Positions 8,785-17,916 are shown, counted from the first letter of the stretch. The stretch: DNA of 64,000 nt from Prevotella sp. (GCA_021204905.1 JAJPYN010000013.1:105031-169030); one strand, 5' to 3'. Program-made: numbers and translations. Notes: generated by a model from the sequence alone, not told the origin.

Positions 8785-10974
8785 TTACCTCATGAACAGC
8801 AGTTCGCGGTATTTCGGCAGGGTCCACATCTCGTCGGAGACAATGAGTTCGAGCTTGTCGATGTCGTAGCGTATCTCGTCGAGCTTGGGTTCGACCGTGT
8901 CGTGGTAGGCGATGGCCTTCTCGCGCTCGTCTTCGATCTTGTTCGCCACCTTGCGCGCCTCGACAAGGTTTTGCACGCCGCACTCGATGCGCTGTATGCG
9001 TTCGGCAATCTCGCGGATGATGCTCATGTTGCTTGCCGAGAGTTTCTTACCCTCTTCTTCGCCGTAGATCTTCATCATGTTTTCCACGTTGCAAGCCAGT
9101 TGCGACTGGTACTTTGTGCAGACGGGGATGATGTGGTTCATGGTGATGTCGCCGAAGACGCGGGCCTCGATCTGCACTTTCTTCGTGTAGGTCTCCCACT
9201 TGATTTCGTTGCGGGCCTCGAGCTCTTTTTTCGAGAACACATTCATTTTTTCGAACATCTTCACGCTGGCGTCGTCGAGGTAGCGGTCGAGGATGATGGG
9301 GCAGGAGCGCTCGGTGTCCAGTCCGCGCCTCTCGGCCTCTGCCACCCATTCGTCGGAATAGCCGTTGCCGTCGAAGCGTATCGGCGCGCAGGTTTTGATG
9401 TCCTCTTTGAGGATGGTTACGATGGCGGCGGTTTGGTCTTTGCCGCTTGCAATTAATGCGTCGACGCGGGTCTTGAAATCGGTTAATGCCTCTGCCACGG
9501 CGGTGTTTAAAGCAATCATTGCCGAGGCGCAGTTGGCCTCGCTGCCCACGGCGCGGAACTCGAAGCGGTTGCCGGTGAAGGCGAACGGCGACGTGCGGTT
9601 GCGGTCGGTGTTGTCAATCATCAGCTCCGGGATTTCGGGTATGCCGAGTTTCATCCCTTGTTTGCCCACGAGGTTGAACGGGTCGTCGGTGTCGCTCTTG
9701 ACGATATGGTCGAGCAGCTCGCTCACCTGCGTGCCGAGGAACGACGAGATGATGGCCGGGGGCGCCTCGTTCGCGCCGAGACGATGGGCGTTGGTGGCGC
9801 TCATGATGGAGGCTTTGATCAGTCCGTTGTGGCGGTAGAGACCCATAAGCGTCTCAACGATGAACGTTACGAAGCGCAGGTTCTCCTCGGGCGTCTTGCC
9901 GGGCGCGTGAAGCAGCACGCCGGTGTCGGTCGAGAGGCTCCAGTTGTTGTGCTTGCCCGAGCCGTTGATGCCGTCGAAGGGTTTCTCGTGGAGCAATACC
10001 CTGAACCCGTGCTTGCGCGCCACTTTCTTCATAAGCGACATAAGCAGCATGTTATGGTCCACGGCGAGGTTCGTCTCCTCGTAGATAGGCGCAATCTCGA
10101 ACTGGTTCGGCGCCACCTCGTTATGGCGCGTCTTGCACGGTATGGCCAGCTCGAGCGCCTGAATCTCAAGGTCTTTCATAAAGGCGAGCACGCGGTCGGG
10201 GATGATGCCGAAATAATGGTCGTCCATCTGCTGGTTCTTCGCCGCCTCGTGTCCCATAAGCGTGCGGCCGGTGAGAAGGAGGTCGGGCCGCGCCGAGTAG
10301 AGCCCTTCGTCAACGAGGAAATATTCCTGTTCCCAACCGAGGTTGCTCGTTACCTTTTTCACGTCGGGGTAGAAATAATGGCAGACATCCGTCGCGGCGA
10401 CATTTACCGCGTGGAGGGCGCGGAGCAACGGGGCTTTATAGTCGAGCGCCTCGCCCGTGTAAGAAATAAAGACTGTCGGGATGCAAAGGGTGTCGTCGGA
10501 GATGAACACCGGCGATGTGGGATCCCATGCGGAGTAGCCGCGCGCCTCGAAGGTGTTGCGTATGCCGCCGCTGGGGAACGAGCTGGCGTCCGGCTCCTGC
10601 TGCACGAGCAGTTTTCCCGAGAACTCCTCAATCATGCCGCCCTTGCCGTCGTGCTCGATGAAGGCGTCGTGCTTCTCGGCCGTACCCTCGGTGAGCGGCT
10701 GGAACCAGTGGGTGTAATGTGTTACGCCGTTCTCGTCGGCCCACTGCTTGATACCTTTCGCCACAGTGTCGGCGATGGAGCGGTCCAGAGGTGCGCCGTT
10801 GTCAATGACGTCGATCAGCTTCTCGTACACGTCCGCGGGCAGATACTTGTACATCTTAGTCCGGTTGAAGACGTATTTGCCAAAGTATTCCGAAGGCCTT
10901 TCGATAGGCGAAATCACATCCACGGCCTTCTTTTTCGCTGCTTCTTCCACAGCATGAAACCTTAAACTTGTCAT
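8785..10974 (-). CDS. glnN: Glutamine synthetase, type III
   Basis: A 729-residue protein, the length of the GSIII family first described from Bacteroides fragilis; GSI and GSII are much shorter. Visible signatures include NQFEIAPIYEETN, the conserved GINGSGKHNNWSLSTDTG and NRTSPFAFTGNRFEFR. It forms glutamine from glutamate, ammonium and ATP, as a large double-ring oligomer in the family. It is the last gene of dapF-dapL-glnN, 53 nt after dapL, and lies close to the divergent P-II/ammonium-transporter genes. Control by nitrogen supply is therefore likely but not shown. Confidence 0.96.
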   Translation of the reverse strand: MTSLRFHAVEEAAKKKAVDVISPIERPSEYFGKYVFNRTKMYKYLPADVYEKLIDVIDNGAPLDRSIADTVAKGIKQWADENGVTHYTHWFQPLTEGTAEKHDAFIEHDGKGGMIEEFSGKLLVQQEPDASSFPSGGIRNTFEARGYSAWDPTSPVFISDDTLCIPTVFISYTGEALDYKAPLLRALHAVNVAATDVCHYFYPDVKKVTSNLGWEQEYFLVDEGLYSARPDLLLTGRTLMGHEAAKNQQMDDHYFGIIPDRVLAFMKDLEIQALELAIPCKTRHNEVAPNQFEIAPIYEETNLAVDHNMLLMSLMKKVARKHGFRVLLHEKPFDGINGSGKHNNWSLSTDTGVLLHAPGKTPEENLRFVTFIVETLMGLYRHNGLIKASIMSATNAHRLGANEAPPAIISSFLGTQVSELLDHIVKSDTDDPFNLVGKQGMKLGIPEIPELMIDNTDRNRTSPFAFTGNRFEFRAVGSEANCASAMIALNTAVAEALTDFKTRVDALIASGKDQTAAIVTILKEDIKTCAPIRFDGNGYSDEWVAEAERRGLDTERSCPIILDRYLDDASVKMFEKMNVFSKKELEARNEIKWETYTKKVQIEARVFGDITMNHIIPVCTKYQSQLACNVENMMKIYGEEEGKKLSASNMSIIREIAERIQRIECGVQNLVEARKVANKIEDEREKAIAYHDTVEPKLDEIRYDIDKLELIVSDEMWTLPKYRELLFMR

Positions 10975-11027
10975 CTTTTCTTTACCTTTAAAACACTTAA
11001 TTGAAACAATAATTATCTCTCTTTTGG

Positions 11028-12263
11028 TTATCCTTTAATCCATTTGCTGATGCGCTCCATCGCCGCTGCGCAGTCCTCGTGGTTGCCGAAGGCTGTCAGG
11101 CGGACATACCCCTCGCCGCTCGGACCGAAGCCCACGCCGGGGGTGCACACCACCTGCGCGCCGTAGAGCATGCGGTCGAAGAACTTCCAGCTGTCCGTGC
11201 CGTCGGGCGTCTTAACCCACAGGTAGGGCGCGTTCTCGCCGCCGTAAACGGTCAGCCCGAGCGAGGTGAGCGTGGAGCGCATCATCTTTGCGTTCTGCAT
11301 ATAATAATTTATTGTGGCCTTAATTTGCTCCTTACCCTCGGGGCTGTAAACGGCCTCGGCGCCGCGCTGGCTGATGTAACTCGTGCCGTTGAACTTGGTG
11401 CACTGGCGGCGGTCCCACAAGGGGTTCAGGGGATAACGCTCGTCGCTGCCCACGCACGCCGCCGTGAGTTCTTTCGGCACGACGGTGTAGCCGCAGCGCA
11501 CGCCTGTGAACCCCGCCGTTTTGGAGAAGCTGCGGAACTCGATGGCCACCTTTTTCGCGCCGCGAATCTCATAGATCGAATGGGGTATATCGTCGTTTTG
11601 GATATAAGCCTCGTAAGCCGCGTCGTAGAGGATGAGCGTATCGTTTTTCAGGGCGTAGTTGACCCATTTCTTAAGCTCCCCGCGCGTGATGACCGTGCCC
11701 GTGGGGTTGTTCGGGTAGCACAGGTAGATGATGTCGACGCGGCGGTCGGGGATCTCCGGCACGAAATTGTTCGCCGCCGTGCATGGCATGTATGTTACGT
11801 TCGTCCATTTGCCGTTGTCGAGGTTGCCGGCGCGCCCGCACATCACGTTCGAGTCAATGTAAACAGGGTAAATGGGGTCGGTAAGGCCCACGCTGTTGTC
11901 CCACCTGACAAGCTCGCCGATGTTGCCCGTGTCGCTCTTCGCCCCGTCGCTAATGAACACCTCGCCCGCGTCGATGTTTATCCCGCGCGCGTGATAATCG
12001 TTCTTCACTATTGCCTCGCGCAGGAAGGCGTACCCCTCCTCCGGACCGTAACCGCGGAAGGTCTCCGCCGCCGCCATGTCCTCCACGGCCTTGTGCATCG
12101 CCTCGATCACCGCCGGACACAAGGGGCGCGTAACATCGCCGATGCCCAAGCTGATGACGTCGGCGCCGGGGTTGGACACCTTGAAAGCGTTCACTTTTTT
12201 CTTTATGTCGGCGAAAAGATAGTTTTTCGACAGTTTCAGGAAATGTTCGTTGATGAGTGCCAT
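11028..12263 (-). CDS. dapL: LL-diaminopimelate aminotransferase
   Basis: A 411-residue class I/II PLP aminotransferase with the family's N-terminus ([18 protein letters not shown]) and the PLP-lysine segment [14 protein letters not shown]. DapL converts tetrahydrodipicolinate and glutamate directly to LL-diaminopimelate, bypassing the succinylase and acetylase routes. The next enzyme, DapF, is encoded 41 nt upstream in the same operon, so the two last steps to meso-diaminopimelate are adjacent. The product feeds lysine synthesis and peptidoglycan. Its use of glutamate as amino donor may explain the linkage to glutamine synthetase. Confidence 0.96.
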   Translation of the reverse strand: MALINEHFLKLSKNYLFADIKKKVNAFKVSNPGADVISLGIGDVTRPLCPAVIEAMHKAVEDMAAAETFRGYGPEEGYAFLREAIVKNDYHARGINIDAGEVFISDGAKSDTGNIGELVRWDNSVGLTDPIYPVYIDSNVMCGRAGNLDNGKWTNVTYMPCTAANNFVPEIPDRRVDIIYLCYPNNPTGTVITRGELKKWVNYALKNDTLILYDAAYEAYIQNDDIPHSIYEIRGAKKVAIEFRSFSKTAGFTGVRCGYTVVPKELTAACVGSDERYPLNPLWDRRQCTKFNGTSYISQRGAEAVYSPEGKEQIKATINYYMQNAKMMRSTLTSLGLTVYGGENAPYLWVKTPDGTDSWKFFDRMLYGAQVVCTPGVGFGPSGEGYVRLTAFGNHEDCAAAMERISKWIKG

Positions 12264-12304
12264 AAATTGCGGTTTGTGCTTGGTTTATGTTGTCAGTAAT
12301 GCTT

Positions 12305-13153
12305 CTAAATCAGTATCTCGCCGTCGAAAACATCCTCAGCTCCGCCGGTCATGAAGACGTGGCCGGAAGCTTCATCCCAGTCGATACACAGCTCGCCGCC
12401 GTCCATAACAATCGTGTTCGCCCGTCCGCTGCGACCGGTATGGGTTGCCGCCGCCGATGTCGCGCAGGCGCCCGTGCCGCAAGCAAGGGTTATGCCGCTG
12501 CCGCGCTCCCACACCCTGCAACGGATAGCGCCGCTTGGCAGGACGCACGCAAACTCGATGTTGCACCTGTCGGGAAAGACCTTGTCGCGCTCCATCACGC
12601 TGCCGTAGCGGGCGATGTCGATGCTGTCGATGTCGTCGACGAAGCAAACGAAATGCGGGTTGCCCATCGAGACGAACGTGCCGGGAAACGCCCTGCCTTG
12701 CGCCGTCAGCCTGCTGCCCGCGGCGATAAACGCTTGTTCGTCGAACTGCGAAGGAACACTGAACGCCGGAGCAAGCATGTCGACGGTTACCGACTTCACT
12801 CGTCCCTCCTCTACCGCCAATTTCAATATCTTTATCCCGGACTTTGTCTCGAGCCTGACCGATGTTTTAGCTGTAAAGCGCCTCTCGTAAAGGTATTTCC
12901 CCACGCAGCGCGAGGCATTGCCGCACATCATCGCTTCCGAACCGTCGGCGTTGAAGATGCGCATGGAGAAGTCGGCCGCGGCGGGGTCCGATGGCGCACC
13001 GATGAGCACGAGGCCGTCGCTGCCGATGCCGAAATGGGGGCGGCTGACTCTCCGCGCGAGCCCCTCCGCGTCGGCCACGGCGTACTGCATGGTGTTGACG
13101 TAGACATAGTCGTTGCCCGCGCCGTGCATCTTTGTGAAACGTATTTTCTCCAT
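12305..13153 (-). CDS. dapF: Diaminopimelate epimerase
   Basis: A 282-residue enzyme close to the usual ~275. Both catalytic cysteines are visible: Cys77 in MMCGNASRC and Cys225 in LACGTGAC, on the two symmetric halves of the fold. It epimerises LL- to meso-diaminopimelate. It is the first gene of dapF-dapL-glnN, with a -7 box at 13221-13228. It is divergent from glnB across a 373-nt region that contains a long inverted repeat. Confidence 0.96.
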   Translation of the reverse strand: MEKIRFTKMHGAGNDYVYVNTMQYAVADAEGLARRVSRPHFGIGSDGLVLIGAPSDPAAADFSMRIFNADGSEAMMCGNASRCVGKYLYERRFTAKTSVRLETKSGIKILKLAVEEGRVKSVTVDMLAPAFSVPSQFDEQAFIAAGSRLTAQGRAFPGTFVSMGNPHFVCFVDDIDSIDIARYGSVMERDKVFPDRCNIEFACVLPSGAIRCRVWERGSGITLACGTGACATSAAATHTGRSGRANTIVMDGGELCIDWDEASGHVFMTGGAEDVFDGEILI

Positions 13154-13220
13154 TGCTGTTCTCCGCGTTTTTATCCTGAAAAATTCCGGCCCTTTGCAGC
13201 CTGCGGCCTTGTTTCGGGGG

Positions 13221-13228
13221 CAAAATTA
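13221..13228 (-). promoter_or_regulatory. -7 box of dapF-dapL-glnN
   Basis: The minus strand reads TAATTTTG followed by CCC, about 70 nt before the dapF ATG. I see no clear -33 TTTG at the usual distance, which could indicate activator dependence. Confidence 0.5.
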
Positions 13229-13287
13229 CACAAATTCCAATATATCCGCCAACGACGTAGCAAAAATCTTGTTAAAAAGTTAGATTT

Positions 13288-13365
13288 CTTACAAATTGCT
13301 ACATTTTCAAGCGAAATGCTTTCAATATGTAACCAAAACCAATGCGAAAGCTATCAATTTGTAAG
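13288..13365. repeat. Inverted repeat in the dapF/glnB intergenic region
   Basis: An 11-bp perfect inverted repeat, CTTACAAATTG (13288-13298) and CAATTTGTAAG (13355-13365), encloses 56 nt. An inner pair, GCTTTC (about 13318-13323) and GAAAGC (about 13346-13351), could extend the symmetry. The 373-nt gap (13154-13526) otherwise holds only the two divergent promoters. It may be a regulator-binding site shared by the two nitrogen operons or part of a cruciform; no regulator gene is adjacent. Confidence 0.45.
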
Positions 13366-13425
13366 CATAACGCAGAAATAATAAATAAAAAGTAAGGAAA
13401 ACTGGCAAAAAGCTGACATTATGCT

Positions 13426-13433
13426 TACTTTTG
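13426..13433 (+). promoter_or_regulatory. -7 box of glnB-amtB
   Basis: TACTTTTG followed by CAG, about 95 nt before the glnB ATG. The long A/T-rich leader between the box and the gene has room for further control. Confidence 0.6.
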
Positions 13434-13526
13434 CAGCCGAAAAGTTAGCAAACTGTCAGTTTCGAGTGCAATTACTTCGCACTAATATTATAAGAGGTAG
13501 AAAGGTTTAATTAAAACGTATTTGAG

Positions 13527-13883
13527 ATGAAAAAGATTGAAGCGATCATCCGCAAAACGAAATTCGAGGATGTCAAGGACGCCCTGCTCGAGGCCGGCAT
13601 CGAGTGGTTCTCCTACTACGAGGTGCGCGGCGAGGGCAAGATGCGGCAGGCGCGCATTTACAGGGGCGTGATGTACGACACGAGCTGCATCGAGCGCATG
13701 CTGTTGAACATCGTCGTGCGCGACAAGAACGTGGAGAAGACCCTTGCTGCCGTGCAGAAGGCGGCGCGCACGGGCGAGATCGGCGACGGCCGCATCTTCG
13801 TCATCCCTGTGGAGAACACCATTCGCATCCGCACGGGCGAGAGCGGCGACATTGCCCTTTACAACGCCGAGCAGGCCGAATGA
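13527..13883 (+). CDS. glnB: Nitrogen regulatory protein P-II, Bacteroidetes form
   Basis: A 118-residue P-II protein. The start MKKIEAIIRKTKF, the B-loop RTGEIGDGRIFV (81-92) and the C-terminal IRIRTGE match the family. It senses 2-oxoglutarate and adenylates and, paired with AmtB, gates ammonium uptake. The T-loop departs from the enteric type: the usual GRQKGHTE is replaced by GKMRQAR (37-43), one residue shorter, so the 2-oxoglutarate-contacting Gln39 is Met. Tyr50 aligns with the uridylylated Tyr51 but in the context YRGVMYDTS. This matches my memory of P-II next to amtB in other Bacteroidetes, so it is probably a lineage form. It lies 60 nt upstream of amtB. Confidence 0.93.
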   Translation: MKKIEAIIRKTKFEDVKDALLEAGIEWFSYYEVRGEGKMRQARIYRGVMYDTSCIERMLLNIVVRDKNVEKTLAAVQKAARTGEIGDGRIFVIPVENTIRIRTGESGDIALYNAEQAE

Positions 13884-13943
13884 GGTTCGGTTTGTTTTAA
13901 AAAACACAGTCAATTCTCAAGTTTGATTTAAGATTTTCAGGTT

Positions 13944-15209
13944 ATGAACACACAAGAAATAGGGTTGTCTTTGGACACCGTCTGGATGTTGCTGGCCGCG
14001 ATGCTCGTGTTCTTCATGCAACCCGGCTTTGCCCTGTGCGAGGCGGGTTTCACGCGCAGTAAGAACACTGCCAACATCCTCTTTAAGAATTTTGTTGACT
14101 TTATGTTCGGCTCGCTGCTGTTCTGGTTTGTAGGCTTCGGTTTCATGTTCGGCAGCGGCGGGCAAGGCTTCATCGGCATGCCCAACTTCGGCGGGCTGAA
14201 CTTCTATTCCGCCTCGTCGACGCTGCCCGTGGAGGGGTTCCTCATCTTCGAAACGGTGTTCTGCGCCACCAGCGCCACCATTGTTTCCGGAGCGATGGCC
14301 GAGCGGACGAAGTTCTCGATGTACTGCGTTTACAGCATCTTCATCTCGCTCATCATCTACCCCGTTTCCGGCCACTGGACATGGGGCGGCGGATGGCTCT
14401 GCAACGACGAGGCGTCGGGCTTTATGATGCGCACGTTCGGCGCGGTGTTCCACGATTTCGCGGGCAGCGCGGTGGTACATTCCGTCGGCGGCATACTGGC
14501 TTTCGTCGGGGCAATAGCGCTCGGGCCGCGCATCGGGAAATACGGCAAGGACGGCAAGAGCCGCGCTATTCCCGGCCATAACCTTCTCGTGGCGGCATTA
14601 GGCGTGTTCGTGCTGTGGTTCGGCTGGTTCGGCTTCAACCCCGGCTCGCAGCTCGCAGCAAGCGGCGCGGTGAACCGCACGGCCATCTCGCACGTCTTTC
14701 TCACCACAAACCTTGCCGCTGTCACGGGCGGCGTTGCGACGATGTTCGTAACGTGGATGAAATACGGCAAACCGTCGTTCTCGCTAATGCTAAACGGCGT
14801 GCTGGCGGGGCTCGTGGGCATCACCGCCGGCTGCGATATGGTGTCCCCGGCAGGCGCGGTCGTCATCGGTCTCGTCTGCGGCGTCGTCCTGCCGTTCTCG
14901 ATTGAATTCATCGACCAAAAACTGCATGTCGACGACCCCGTCGGCGCAAGCTCCGTACACGGCGTGTGCGGCATAATCGGCACGCTGATGACCGGCCTGC
15001 TGTCGCTCGACGAAGGGCTGTTTTACGGCCACGGCGCGGGCTTCCTCGGGGCGCAGGCGCTCGGCATAATCTGCATCGACCTGTGGGCTGCGGCTGCCGG
15101 TTGCGTGCTGTTCTTCGGGATAAAAAAGATAAAAGGGCTGCGTGTCGACAGGCGCATCGAGGAGGAAGGCCTCGACATCTACGAACACGGCGAGAGCTGC
15201 TATAATTGA
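13944..15209 (+). CDS. amtB: Ammonium transporter
   Basis: A 421-residue polytopic membrane protein with about 11 hydrophobic segments. It carries the Amt signatures MLLAAMLVFFMQPGFALCEAGF at the N-terminus, DFAGSAVVHSVGG (which holds the first pore histidine) and DDPVGASSVHGVCG (the second). It conducts ammonium across the inner membrane. Pairing with the P-II gene just upstream is typical, P-II blocking the channel when nitrogen is plentiful. There is no obvious terminator after it; 246 nt separate it from asnB, which has its own -7 box. Confidence 0.96.
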   Translation: MNTQEIGLSLDTVWMLLAAMLVFFMQPGFALCEAGFTRSKNTANILFKNFVDFMFGSLLFWFVGFGFMFGSGGQGFIGMPNFGGLNFYSASSTLPVEGFLIFETVFCATSATIVSGAMAERTKFSMYCVYSIFISLIIYPVSGHWTWGGGWLCNDEASGFMMRTFGAVFHDFAGSAVVHSVGGILAFVGAIALGPRIGKYGKDGKSRAIPGHNLLVAALGVFVLWFGWFGFNPGSQLAASGAVNRTAISHVFLTTNLAAVTGGVATMFVTWMKYGKPSFSLMLNGVLAGLVGITAGCDMVSPAGAVVIGLVCGVVLPFSIEFIDQKLHVDDPVGASSVHGVCGIIGTLMTGLLSLDEGLFYGHGAGFLGAQALGIICIDLWAAAAGCVLFFGIKKIKGLRVDRRIEEEGLDIYEHGESCYN

Positions 15210-15439
15210 GGGTTTAGAAAAATTTTTTAACTGTTTTCACGAAGAATAGGCCGGATAATCATTACCGGAAAACACACCCTGCCGCCAGCGGAGCAACGCG
15301 CCACCCACGCCCTTCGCCGGCGGCATTTGCGTCTTTTCGCGCGGCATGGTTAAGGCTTGTTGCAAGCGACATTTCGTCAGCAAAAAGCCTCTTTTGCAAA
15401 TAAAATGTCAATTTTTCGCGCGTTTCAGTTGATTATTGC

Positions 15440-15447
15440 TACTTTTG
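15440..15447 (+). promoter_or_regulatory. -7 box of asnB, only 8 nt before the start codon
   Basis: TACTTTTG followed by CAGCCGTT and then the ATG at 15456. With this box at about -7, transcription should begin within a few bases of the ATG, giving a nearly leaderless mRNA. Confidence 0.6.
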
Positions 15448-15455
15448 CAGCCGTT

Positions 15456-17120
15456 ATGTGTGGAATTGTATCTATTTTTAATATTGAGGGTCGAACGCAG
15501 GCATTGCGGCCGAAAGCGCTGGCCATGAGCCGCACGATACGTCATCGCGGGCCCGACTGGAGCGGCATCTATTGCGGTCGGTCGGCCATCCTCGCGCACG
15601 AGCGGCTGAGCATTGTCGACCCGGCATCGGGCGGTCAACCGCTGCTCTCTCCCGACAAGAAACAGGCGTTGGCTGTCAACGGCGAGATCTACAATCACCT
15701 CGAAATACGCCGGCAGCTCGCGGGCAAATATGCGTTTCAGACGGGCAGCGACTGCGAGGTGATACTTGCGCTCTACCGCGAGTACGGCGTCGATTTTCTC
15801 GAAAAGCTTAGCGGCATCTTCGCCTTCGCCCTTTACGACGAGGACAGCGACAGTTTCCTCATCGCGCGCGACCCCATCGGCGTGATCCCTTTGTACATTG
15901 GCCACGACGCCGACGGTACGCTTTACGTTGCGAGCGAGATGAAGGCGCTCGAAGGCAATTGCGAGGAGTATGCGCCGTTCCCGCCGGGTCATTGCTACGA
16001 CAGTCGCGAGGGCAAGTTGCGGCGGTATTATAAGCGCGACTGGGAGGATTTCGATAATGTGAAAAACAACGGAGCGTCGGCGGAGGAACTGCGCGCGGCG
16101 CTCGAAGGGGCGGTGAAGCGGCAGCTGATGAGCGATGTGCCTTACGGCGTGCTGCTCAGCGGCGGCCTCGACTCGTCAATCATCAGTGCCATCGCGCAAA
16201 AATTCGCGCCGCGCCGCGTGGAGGAGGACGGCCGTGAGGTGGCGTGGTGGCCGCGCCTGCACTCGTTCGCCGTGGGTCTGAAAGGTGCGCCGGATTTGTC
16301 GAAAGCGCGCGAGGTGGCGGAGCATATCGGCACCGTTCACCACGAGATAAACTACACCATTCAGGAGGGTATCGACGCCATCCGCGACGTCATCTATTTC
16401 ATTGAAACTTACGATGTTACAACCGTTCGCGCGTCCACGCCGATGTATCTTTTGGCGCGCGTGATCAAGTCGATGGGCATCAAGATGGTGCTTTCCGGCG
16501 AGGGCGCGGACGAGATTTTCGGCGGGTATCTTTATTTCCACAAAGCGCCGTCGGCAAAGGAGTTTCACGAAGAGACCGTGCGGAAGCTGGGCAAGCTGTA
16601 CATGTACGACTGCCTGCGCGCGAACAAGAGCCTCGCCGCGTGGGGCGTGGAGGGGCGCGTGCCGTTTCTCGACAAGGAGTTTCTCGATGTGGCGATGCGT
16701 CTGAACCCCGCGGCGAAGATGTGTCCGGGCAACACAATCGAGAAGCGGATTTTGCGCGAGGCCTTCGCCGACATGCTGCCCGCGAGCGTGGCGTGGAGGC
16801 AGAAGGAGCAGTTCTCCGACGGCGTGGGTTATTCGTGGATTGACACGCTGAAAAAAATCACGTCCGAGGCTGTGAGCGACGAGCAGATGGCTAATGCTGC
16901 CGCGCGGTTCCCGATCAACACGCCGCTTAACAAGGAGGAATATTTCTACCGCTCGATATTCGCCGAGCATTTCCCGTCGGACAGTGCCGCACGGACGGTG
17001 CCGCAGGAGGCTTCCGTGGCGTGCTCCACGGCGAAGGCTCGCGAGTGGGACGAGGCGTGGGCGACCGTGAACGACCCGTCGGGCCGCGCTGTTTCGGACG
17101 TTCACGAGGCCGGTTTGTGA
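15456..17120 (+). CDS. asnB: Asparagine synthetase B (glutamine-hydrolysing)
   Basis: A 554-residue enzyme. The start is fixed by MCGIVSIF, since Cys2 becomes the N-terminal nucleophile of the glutaminase domain; the 33 in-frame residues upstream are not part of the protein. The amidotransferase domain (1-180) shows RHRGPDW, LAHERLSIVDP and NGEIYN. The synthetase domain has the pyrophosphate loop LSGGLDSS (234-241) and LSGEGADEIFGGY. It makes asparagine from aspartate, glutamine and ATP. It lies downstream of glnB-amtB with the same orientation but its own promoter, and completes a local nitrogen set. Confidence 0.96.
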   Translation: MCGIVSIFNIEGRTQALRPKALAMSRTIRHRGPDWSGIYCGRSAILAHERLSIVDPASGGQPLLSPDKKQALAVNGEIYNHLEIRRQLAGKYAFQTGSDCEVILALYREYGVDFLEKLSGIFAFALYDEDSDSFLIARDPIGVIPLYIGHDADGTLYVASEMKALEGNCEEYAPFPPGHCYDSREGKLRRYYKRDWEDFDNVKNNGASAEELRAALEGAVKRQLMSDVPYGVLLSGGLDSSIISAIAQKFAPRRVEEDGREVAWWPRLHSFAVGLKGAPDLSKAREVAEHIGTVHHEINYTIQEGIDAIRDVIYFIETYDVTTVRASTPMYLLARVIKSMGIKMVLSGEGADEIFGGYLYFHKAPSAKEFHEETVRKLGKLYMYDCLRANKSLAAWGVEGRVPFLDKEFLDVAMRLNPAAKMCPGNTIEKRILREAFADMLPASVAWRQKEQFSDGVGYSWIDTLKKITSEAVSDEQMANAAARFPINTPLNKEEYFYRSIFAEHFPSDSAARTVPQEASVACSTAKAREWDEAWATVNDPSGRAVSDVHEAGL

Positions 17121-17154
17121 AGGCTGCAAACAGGCTTCGGGCTTAAGGTTTACG

Positions 17155-17877
17155 ATGAAAAATTTTTGCGTCAGGCGTTTGTGGGAAAGGGTGCGCCGCG
17201 CGCCGTGCAGCCGCGGGTTCGGGGTGCAGTCGCCGTCGGACTACAAATTCATCACCAAGACTTTGCGGGGCGCTTTGCCGGAGGCTGTTTGCGGGGCTTT
17301 GCCTTCGGACGAGGCTCAAGCGAAATTGTGCAGGCTGGTTTATTTGGTTTGCAAGGAATACAAGGCTCGGCGCGCGGCGAATCTGACGGGCTGCGACGAG
17401 CTTGACGCGTTTGTTCGTTTTGCGCGGCCTGACTGCGATGTTTCGCACGCAACTTCCTCAAAATCAATTAGTTCGCGACCGACCTCGGAACAAATTTGCC
17501 AGGGGCAATTGACAACGACAGCCGCGGATGTTTTAATCGCCGACGCGACGAAGTTGTCAGTTTCGGGTTCGTTTCAACAATCGGCCTCATTTCAAAAACA
17601 GCCTTCATCTTCATTTCAAAAACAACCATCATCTTCGTTTCAACAACAGCCTTCAACTTCGCCTTCAACTTCACTTTTGCCGAACGATTTATTTAAAAAT
17701 TTATCTTCGCCCTCGCGGATTATCGTGGCGAATATTCACGCTTCGACGGAGGCTTTCAGGGCTTGGCGCGAAATAACGAAACACCCAATGTCTGCTGTCA
17801 GTTTCGACCTTTATTCCTCGGGCGTTGTGCTTGTTGACGGGGGTCGTTGCCGCGCGGAATACTCGCTGTGGTTTTAA
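17155..17877 (+). CDS. Degenerate SAM-methyltransferase-like protein with low-complexity centre
   Basis: A 240-residue ORF. The N-terminus (RGFGVQSPSDYKFIT) and C-terminus (IIVANIHASTEAFRAWREITKHP, then SFDLYSSGVVLV) resemble the ends of a Bacteroidetes class I methyltransferase family that starts with GxGVHSPFAF and ends with a DDIHWS.../HP..TVSLDLF segment. The middle, where the SAM-binding Rossmann core should be, is instead short, rich in Ser, Gln, Thr and Pro, and contains a 24-bp tandem repeat encoding SFQKQPSS. The codons there are A/T-richer than in the flanks. I see no GxGxG motif, so methyltransferase activity is unlikely. It may be decaying or repurposed. It lies 34 nt after asnB. 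Confidence 0.55.
   Translation: MKNFCVRRLWERVRRAPCSRGFGVQSPSDYKFITKTLRGALPEAVCGALPSDEAQAKLCRLVYLVCKEYKARRAANLTGCDELDAFVRFARPDCDVSHATSSKSISSRPTSEQICQGQLTTTAADVLIADATKLSVSGSFQQSASFQKQPSSSFQKQPSSSFQQQPSTSPSTSLLPNDLFKNLSSPSRIIVANIHASTEAFRAWREITKHPMSAVSFDLYSSGVVLVDGGRCRAEYSLWF
17587..17658 (+). repeat. 24-bp tandem repeat encoding SFQKQPSS
   Basis: Three consecutive in-frame 24-bp units (17587-17610, 17611-17634, 17635-17658) encode SFQKQPSS, SFQKQPSS and SFQQQPST, with a shorter diverged unit just before (from 17569). Because each unit is a multiple of three, copy-number change would lengthen or shorten the protein without breaking the frame. Confidence 0.85.
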
Positions 17878-17916
17878 AATATGCAATTAAATATTTGCAC
17901 ATACTTTTGAATTTGC

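Noticed and set aside
13488..13913. 141-codon frame antisense to glnB
   Set aside because: A mirror of glnB's codon bias; no signal of its own.
15210..15455. Hidden gene between amtB and asnB
   Set aside because: No open frame with coding character; it holds only the asnB promoter.
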